From: Lepidodermella squamata
Lineage: Eukaryota > Gastrotricha
Length of the DNA: 64,000 nt
Direction: 5' to 3'
Assembly: GCA_047495785.1 (NCBI GenBank)
Contig: JBLDXI010000001.1
Span: 496,001 to 560,000, forward strand
Part shown: in pieces, positions 57,610 through 64,000 of the stretch
Position numbering within the stretch: the stretch's first letter is position 1
Layout: each line of letters starts with the position of its first letter
Program-made: the position numbers and the translations under genes
Notes under the pieces: model-generated
The model's input: only the letters and a program-made list of their open reading frames with translations
Told to the model about the DNA's origin: nothing
Databases searched by the model: none

Positions 57610-59431
57610 TCAATCATCAGCGACATCCTTTCTCAGTGTGTTCCAATAGCTGATAACCTTCTTGATCCAGCGCGTGAACTTGCTCACACGAATGTAAACA
57701 CCTGGCGTTTTGGTGTGCTGGCAATCGACGCCTACGTCGGAAAGAGTTCATTAACTTGAAACCTTGAGGATATTTTCACATACCGAACCACAGCAGACCT
57801 TGAAGTACATATCTATTACTGCCTACTTGGTGCTCAGCGACAAGTAAGCTGCCATCATCTCCCTGACACAAGTGGTCCGTACCACTAGTCAGCGCGCCGG
57901 CGCAGATCACATTCGATGAGAGAAACTTCGCGAGGTCTGGATGCTCCGATTTGCAAGTGCCGATATTAGGTATGACAGGAACCATCGATTCTTTGAGTGC
58001 CAAAGGTTCACTTGTATCTGAATAAAAATAGCAAAGTCGATATAACTAGCGCCTATGATCATACAAACCTTTGGTGAATTCATAAGCCGTAGCTTTGGAA
58101 CGAGTCTTGATCGGCAACTTCGCGTCTTGCTGTGGCAGGCAAATGGTAGAGATGTGGCTTGAAAACTTGACGGGTTTATCGAGCCGAATTAAGGCAATAT
58201 TATCTGAATCGAATGGCTGCTTATCTGAAAGACATTTTGCTAACAATTATTGGTGCAAAAAATTCAAAGTTCAACCATTATGTGGATGGCGGCGCATTTT
58301 AAGGATCTTTTGTACGACCGGGCGGCTCTCAGAATTTTCAGCCCAGCCCAACTTAACTCGAAAGATTTGGAACCGGCTAAACTAGACATAGAAGAAAAAG
58401 CTTCGAGAAAAAGGAAAAATCGAGCAAACCTTGACATTTTAAAGCAATTCGCCGTCGTGATAACATGTCTAGAAAATCATAGGTCAAACTCAGCGTTCGA
58501 AAATTTTTGAAAAACCTTTCGTCTAGCAAAGCCCCACTGCAAATATGCTGGTTGTACATTTGAATGCTAACGTGCCATGGCCACCTATTGTAGTAAATAA
58601 ATTAGGGTTGAACAAGAAAACCGCCAACAAAATCTGACTTTTCAATGCTGGTTGGGAAGCCCTCGGTGATTTTTGTCACGGAATCGAACCATGTTTTAGG
58701 TGTCGTATCCGCATTGAAATTTTTGTTCCAACGCACGCCACATTTTTCCTTAGGGCGAATATGCGTCTCTTCGGGCTCTTCAGTAGTAGTCGTTTTCCTA
58801 GGACGACGAGTTGATTTAGTTCTAGGCGGTGTTGTAGTCGTTTCTGAATCATCTCCAGGTTCTTCAGGATCCTCGCCGGTTCCAACAGGCTCCGGACCAA
58901 GATGGCTGATTTCCTCCGGATTGGCGCCATTCCACGGGTCCGGTCGCAAGCCGGTACCGCCAGGATTTATCCCAGGGTTAGGTCCAACAACCTGGCCGCC
59001 TTGACCACCGTCATTCGGATAGATAATTGGAGCTGTTATGACGAACTCATCCGGGCCGAGAGGGACAACACCGGAAGGATAAGGAAAATAAAACCGTGTC
59101 GACGAGTTGTCGTCTTCTTCGTCGTTATTGATGTCGCCTTCGTATTCTACCTCCTCGCCGAGATCTTCCGCCTCGCCAGGGGTCCCTTGCTCGCCTCTAA
59201 CTGTGTCTTCTTCATTCATGTCGACCAAGCCTTCGTCCTGATCCACGTCGTTTTGCTCTTCGTTGTCGTTATCATCGACAGTAGATTCAGTTGTGGTTAT
59301 CGAGGCATAACCTGTGTCGCGAATTCAATCAATGCAGGTAAAATGATGGTAAATGATGGCCAAAACTTACTGAAATTTGCGGCCAGATTCACCAGTAAAC
59401 AGCAAACAACTAGAAGATGTTTTATTTTCAT
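57610..59431 (-). CDS. Trypsin-fold serine protease homolog 3 (inactive)
   Basis: Eight exons: 59371-59431, 58639-59311, 58516-58584, 58430-58468, 58276-58376, 58069-58239, 57784-58017, 57610-57731; 469 aa. Signal peptide (HLLVVCCLLVNLAANF), then about 200 residues that are first acidic, then Gly/Pro-rich, then Thr/Pro/Arg-rich (TTTTPPRTKSTRRPRKTTTT), probably O-glycosylated. The protease domain starts TSIEKWPWHVSIQMYNQHIC, closely like homolog 2. Catalytic positions: His is Asn255 (HVITTANCF), Asp is Asn308 (DSDNIALIRL), Ser is Asp406 (QGDDGSLLV). It cannot be catalytic. Exon 4 is only 39 nt, and a 39-nt exon in homolog 2 covers the same WVLTAASCF segment, so the intron positions are shared and the genes are paralogs. 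It is inverted relative to homologs 1 and 2. Confidence 0.87.
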
Positions 59432-60229
59432 TGCTATTTGATTGAGAATGCGGAAATTATGTATGAATACGTTCAAGTAATTTAGCATTCATCCACGTGT
59501 CCAGTAATGACCACATGGTGTAAGAAAATTGCTAAGGCTCACCTGGTGCAAGTTTCATTTTTGACTGCTCGAAGGCGTAATCAGCGATCAGCGTGACAGA
59601 CTCATCTTCGCAGGTTAAGGTTTAGATTGTTTAGGTTACTCAGATTAGGTTCGATATTTCAGGAACCATTTCAGCGGTGTCAAGGGTGTATGACATGGTT
59701 GATGTGGATTGGTAAACTAGAGTAGGAAAGAAATAGCTCCTGGCAGATAAAGGTAATCAAATGTCACCTATGAAAAAAATTGAAATAGAGATGAGTGGGT
59801 CAAACGCCCTCTCGTGAAGCCTCGTCTGGAGATTACATCGCCAGAAATCCTTGAAAACTGCCGACACGTAAAACGCCACAAAGTTAAAACTGTTGGACAA
59901 TCGGTTGTTTTTGGAAAAAAACTCGGTTCGACCGCTTCGGAATGCATTATTATAGAACCTTCTCCTGAGTGATTACCCAAACAGTTTGGGTGTTTTCGTT
60001 GCTCTCAACCTTGTCATCTAATTTGATAAGTTTCGCGTGAAAATTAGGCCATGGAGTGGCAGTAGTTGAAGTGAAAACACTGTGTATAACTTCTGATATT
60101 TTATTTTGGTTCAGAAATATTTTTCCGATATCGGTGCGCCTAATAGGGCGGTCTTTCATCACAAAAAGAGAGCTTTAATTGCGGAGGCAGATTAATAACA
60201 AAAAAGGCGAATGGTCAGCAGTGATGAGC
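59432..60229. other. Interval with a possible small minus-strand gene
   Basis: About 800 nt. On the minus strand, an open frame from 60162 (MMKDRPIRRTDIGK, then ISEVIHSVFTSTTATPWPNF) reads as plausible protein for 45 codons and meets a donor-like AAGGTTGAG; a good acceptor (ATCACTCAG) follows 45 nt later, after which two alternative frames stay open for over 60 codons. The phases do not agree, so no model is offered. Confidence 0.25.
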
Positions 60230-60852
60230 CTACGCCGCCATTTCCATCTCCTCCTCCGGTACTGTCTCCATTTCACGCACGTGTTCGAGCGGCTTCTCGA
60301 TGACGAGGGCCGGGCGCTTGCGACGCACACCCTCTGGCGCCTCCACCAGGCGAATGTTCTTTTCGATTTCGCGCAGGTCCTCGCGAGCCCTTAGCTCAAC
60401 GCCACGCTTCAGGCGCTGGATGATATGATGGCTCTGGCGTTTCTGTTTGATCTCTTCGATGCGCTTCATTGCCTCAACTAAAATCACACACAAAATTAAG
60501 ATTTAATGAGTTATTTTTACAGTGAAAATTACCAGTCTTAGAGAAGAGCTCGCGGCTATATTTAACAGGAACATTTCTCCGCTTTTCAAACTCAAAAGCT
60601 GGGTCGACAGTAAGTTCCTTTCCGCGTGCCTTACGGAACGCCTTCGTCCACCTCGCTTTCCTAGGATTGCGAGCCTTTTTGAAGGCTTTATGGCATTTCG
60701 ACCGACAGAACCGAAATTCCTAGAAAGAAAATCTCATAAATTTAATTTAAAGAGGATTTTTCATTTGTTACCTTGCAGTCGTTTCTAACGAAAACAACGC
60801 CGCGGCCGGGGTATATAGTCGAGGAGCAGAAGTAACACTTTTCTAAGCGCAT
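60230..60852 (-). CDS. RSL24D1: RSL24D1 (Rlp24-type), 60S ribosome biogenesis factor
   Basis: Three coding exons: 60772-60852, 60533-60719, 60230-60477; 171 aa (human 163). The start [20 protein letters not shown] and the following [23 protein letters not shown] make the L24e zinc-binding C4 motif. Then come [40 protein letters not shown] and the C-terminal helix ([20 protein letters not shown]). This protein holds the place of eL24 on pre-60S particles and recruits the AAA ATPase that removes it in the cytoplasm. The ATG follows an acceptor directly, so there is a separate 5' UTR exon upstream. Ends with a Glu/Met-rich tail. Confidence 0.95.
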
Positions 60853-60905
60853 CTAAGAACAAAATAAAAGAGGAATTTCAATATCGCCAACAAGAAAGAC
60901 ACTTG

Positions 60906-60911
60906 TTTATT
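60906..60911 (-). terminator. Poly(A) signal of MRPS27
   Basis: AATAAA on the minus strand (TTTATT on plus), about 90 nt beyond the MRPS27 stop codon; it lies just upstream of the RSL24D1 start. Confidence 0.45.
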
Positions 60912-60998
60912 TTAGCTTCTCGGAAAATGTATAAAAGAAAAAGATATCATCATTTGTTGTTTGTCTCTATAGCGACCAGCGTTTAGAAAGGTAGTTGA

Positions 60999-62533
60999 CT
61001 ATATACCACTAATTGGGTAAATGCCAAGGTTTGGCCGGGCCTCTTCTCGCTTCACTACAGGCTTCTTCCACCGCCGTGCCTTCCGCTCTTTCTCCTTATT
61101 CTCGTGATCTAGTTCAGCCTTCTTCAAAGCTTCCTCGCCCATTGTTTGCCTGACGCCGATCTCATCTTTACGCTCGAAGTACGACAACGTTTCCATTCGG
61201 TCGCGGAGAGTTGCCAATTTATTGCGAGTTGCGGCAATCGTTTCAGTCCTGCCAAGTTCGAAAATCTGGTCTTTCGTCAATTTTCGACGAATCTCAGGCC
61301 ATTCTTTCGTCAGTTGAACTTCGCGCAACGCGACGTCACGTTTACACTCTTCTTCGGCCGCCTTATGAATCTGAGCACCTAGTAGACCAGCAACTAGGTT
61401 TGATTCTTTAGATAAACGACCGGATAACGACTCGCGCAGTGATTTGAATTCATCTTGTAACTTCTTCTGGTCATCTTTCGTGATTTTCCTCTCGATCAGC
61501 GTTTTATCGATGTGTTGATCCATTGTTGGCTTCCAACGAGCTAACGCGTCTTCCCGCGTTTCGGCTACACCGAGCAACTGCTCGAATTTATCAAGGGCAT
61601 CAGCGCTCAATGGATCTTTCGAGTTCTTCAACAAAGCCAGCGATTCGTTGTACTGTTCAAATAATGCCGATCCCAGCAGCGAGCAATTCGTATTTCCCGC
61701 TAATTTGCCTAGAACCAGCAAAGTTTTCCCGACCCGGTGATGCTCGGCTTCGAGGTCGAAATGCAAATCGTTGTGAGGGTTGATGAGGAAATTTACTCGA
61801 ACGATCTGCTCGTCTTCACTTTCTTCGCCCGGCACTGACAGCTTGACCTCGAATTTGTCTAGCTGAAGACCTCGTTGCCAACTCGCCAACAAACTCAGGC
61901 AGTTAGCTAGTTTCGATACACTCTGTTCTTCTTGAAGCATCCATTCAGATGCGAAAAATGCAGCATCTGCAAGGAGTTAAAAGAATTATCAATTTTTAAA
62001 GCATTTCAAGATTTTAACTTGCCTTCCTTCTGTTCGTGGCCGATCAGCGTATCAAGAAGTGTAGCATAAGAAATGTGATCGGGAAAAACTCCAAATTCCT
62101 TTTTATTACCAACCAACTTTCGCAGCCGAGCGAAATATTTACGTTCGGCGTACGCTCGAGTGATGATGGCAGGTGTGCTATCGAGCCAACGTGACGATCT
62201 AGGACCACGACGGAAAGTTGGAAGAACACTTTTCTCGAACAGCTCCAACTCGTTTTCGTCGTATAGCCCGCCTCCAATGCCGAGCGCAAGTGTATCTATG
62301 TCGATTTCGTAGAATTTTCCGCCCTTCGCCGCATGATCTTTGGCAGCGATCAGGAACTCGGAAGAGGTCCCGGGGCGGACTTTACATTCAGCCAGTTGCG
62401 ACTGTAAATATGAGTCCCATTGGCGATTGCATAGATAGGCTTCAGGTAAAAAACTGCGATGAGTGGGTGGCGAGTGTTTCACGGCTGCAACGGTGCTTTG
62501 CAATCTCCTCACCAACAATTGAGGCCGAAACAT
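60999..62533 (-). CDS. MRPS27: Mitochondrial small ribosomal subunit protein mS27
   Basis: Two exons, 62023-62533 and 60999-61966; 492 aa (human MRPS27 414). The intron has a GC donor (GAAG/GCAAG) and an AG acceptor; using it is the only way to keep frame, giving EQKEDAAFFASEWMLQEE. The N-terminus MFRPQLLVRRLQST is a typical mitochondrial targeting peptide. The body is helical in PPR style: EAYLCNRQWDSYLQSQ, FGVFPDHISYATLLDTLIGH and EWMLQEEQSVSKLANCL line up with the corresponding blocks of mS27. The C-terminal part is long and charged (coiled-coil-like, ending RWKKPVVKREEARPNLGIYP). It sits about 150 nt downstream of RSL24D1 in transcription order reversed; the two genes share strand. Confidence 0.78.
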
Positions 62534-62595
62534 GTTCTCTCAATCCTTTTAATACACTAACTTATAAAGCAAAACATCAAATTTATTGAGATAAT

Positions 62596-64000
62596 TCAGG
62601 ACTTGAGAATAATAGCAGAAATGCTTTCTACATTAGCTCGAATGTAGCTAGTGGCGAAGTTACTAGGTTCAGAAAGAGCCGAGACTGAAACAGTGGTCAG
62701 TTGACTTTGAAGCGTGCGAATTGCCATCGCAATACTCGATGCGATTTCGCTATTATCTGATGCTTCACTGCCTTCAGTGGAGGGCACTTGCTTCGCGGTT
62801 TGGAATACAAGATGTAACACGTACTCCAAAAGATCAGGACGGAACAAGCAGGTTGAAAAATGCTGCAACAATACCTGGAGCCTAGAAGGAATCAGAGCCT
62901 CGCCGGGCGATTCCACTTTCATAGGAACATTATCAAACATCCATTTTACTATTTCGGCGCACAGCTGAGCATTCACTGGCCAATTTTGAGCCTGACAAAG
63001 TACCAGTAGAGTACAAGGAACAATCAATAAACTAGAGTCTTTCAACGGCCACCTTAATTCGAGACTTTTTCTGACTAGATAAGCCGTCATCTCGGAAAAC
63101 ATTGCTGACGAGACCGGCACAAAGAGGAAACAGGTCGTGTTTGCGTATTCATTCAAATCGAGATCATCCTCTCCAGTTTCCGAACCAGTCAAATCTGCTT
63201 CGAGAACCGATCGAGTTGCTTCAGTTATCCTCCCACTTGCAGCAATACACATTATGCGTTGTGCAACGTGTGACTTCAGTGTTGTTTTTGTGGGCTCTGC
63301 GAACCGCTTTGCTGCTTCTTCAAAGCTACCTTTGTATATGAGGGTCTCGACGCGAAACTGGTCCATGAATCTTAACGGGTCCTCATCGTCGAAATATGTG
63401 GAAATTTCACCGAAAATTTCGAATATGCGTCTAGGTAACCGAATGCATGAAGATGATGGTGAAATTGATAGCAAGTAGTTCCATATGTTGAATGCAGAAG
63501 CTAGACTTTCGCTCACGGCAGAATCATCTGCTCCAGCCCAGATAATTTCAATCTTGCTTTTGCCATCCATTTGGACACTTTCATTTAGTAAATGCAATGA
63601 AGGAATCAAAACTGGGCGCTGATTTTCACTGTCAGAGCTGCTCATCAGAGACCGAAGGTAAGCTGTCAAGTTTCTCAGCAGGCCAAGTACAGTCATAGTA
63701 GCCAAAACTTCGCCCGTCATATCAGATTCTTCGCTACTCAAATTCACAAAACGATCTTGTAAATTAAGAAGGTAGCCCGTCAAGTCGTCCAGGGATGATG
63801 GAATTTTAGGATCTACACCGCCATCTTCCGAAAATACAGCTGGCACTGAGAAACCCAGCAGAGAAAACAAAACACAGTTGACGAGAGCTAAACAAGGCTG
63901 CCATTGGCGGTCAATGGAAATCAGGGACGTAGTTGAGAAGTTGAATGCCGTTGAGAGCACGTGGCCAATATAAATGTGAAGACATCGTAATGCCAACTTG
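62596..64000 (-). CDS. 3' part of an unidentified helical protein
   Basis: One open frame of over 460 codons runs from the window edge to TGA at 62596, so the gene is cut at its 5' end. The product looks alpha-helical and repeat-like (SFEEAAKRFAEPTKTTLKSH, QRIMCIAASGRITEATRSVL, LLVLCQAQNWPVNAQLCAEI), in the style of TPR or HEAT scaffold subunits such as those of large nuclear complexes. No signal peptide or catalytic motif. I do not recognise the family with confidence. Its stop codon lies only 62 nt from the MRPS27 start codon, so the two genes are very tightly packed head to tail. Confidence 0.7.
   Translation of the reverse strand, partial: KLALRCLHIYIGHVLSTAFNFSTTSLISIDRQWQPCLALVNCVLFSLLGFSVPAVFSEDGGVDPKIPSSLDDLTGYLLNLQDRFVNLSSEESDMTGEVLATMTVLGLLRNLTAYLRSLMSSSDSENQRPVLIPSLHLLNESVQMDGKSKIEIIWAGADDSAVSESLASAFNIWNYLLSISPSSSCIRLPRRIFEIFGEISTYFDDEDPLRFMDQFRVETLIYKGSFEEAAKRFAEPTKTTLKSHVAQRIMCIAASGRITEATRSVLEADLTGSETGEDDLDLNEYANTTCFLFVPVSSAMFSEMTAYLVRKSLELRWPLKDSSLLIVPCTLLVLCQAQNWPVNAQLCAEIVKWMFDNVPMKVESPGEALIPSRLQVLLQHFSTCLFRPDLLEYVLHLVFQTAKQVPSTEGSEASDNSEIASSIAMAIRTLQSQLTTVSVSALSEPSNFATSYIRANVESISAIILKS

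Noticed and set aside
1-64000. tRNA genes, rRNA genes, CRISPR arrays, bacterial operons
   Set aside because: No tRNA A/B-box pair with a cloverleaf, no rRNA-like sequence and no spaced direct-repeat array was seen; intron-rich animal genes rule out a prokaryotic source.

Overview
The window is a gene-rich stretch of nuclear DNA from an animal, most likely a small-genome, ciliated invertebrate bilaterian. The evidence is GT-AG introns that are mostly 45 to 60 nt long, animal-specific families (EPS8, muscle LIM protein, Cys-loop receptor, BTB-Kelch, ankyrin proteins, secreted trypsin-like homologs), core cilium genes (CEP164, DRC4/GAS8) and an interstitial block of TTAGGG-type repeats. The phylum cannot be fixed from this window. 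Exon structures were assembled by hand from splice sites, reading phase and protein similarity; every multi-exon model given as firm closes in phase.

Layout. 0-4.2 kb: non-coding, with a perfect 146-nt inverted repeat. 4.2-7.8 kb, minus strand: an ILRUN-like UBA/NBR1-domain protein, ribosomal protein S16, and a short EPS8 with only the N-terminal PTB half. 8.6-9.3 kb: a non-coding host gene whose two introns each carry a related box C/D-type snoRNA. 10.0-14.4 kb, minus: CEP164 in 17 exons, one of them 9 nt. 15.5-23.3 kb, plus: ANKAR-like ankyrin/armadillo protein. 25.5-27.1 kb, plus: DRC4/GAS8. 27.7-29.3 kb, minus: an unidentified all-coiled-coil protein. CEP164, ANKAR, DRC4 and the coiled-coil gene form a run dominated by cilium or flagellum proteins.

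29.4-35 kb is mostly non-coding, with a second inverted repeat and an unresolved patch of coding potential. 35.0-38.4 kb: BTB-Kelch gene. 38.4-42.6 kb: non-coding. 42.6-46.7 kb: a proline-rich orphan, a cysteine-rich protein with a probable GPI signal, and an ankyrin protein with an ASB-like C-terminus. 49.1-49.7 kb: two-LIM muscle-type protein. 50.0-52.0 kb, minus: Cys-loop receptor with an unusual pore. 53.1-59.4 kb: three secreted trypsin-fold proteins with long acidic N-terminal regions, each lacking a usable catalytic triad. 60.2-64.0 kb, minus: RSL24D1 (60S biogenesis), mitochondrial ribosomal protein S27, and the 3' part of a larger gene that runs off the window.

The observations most worth following are the snoRNA pair with a covarying stem, the trio of dead protease homologs, the CEP164 microexon and the receptor pore substitutions.
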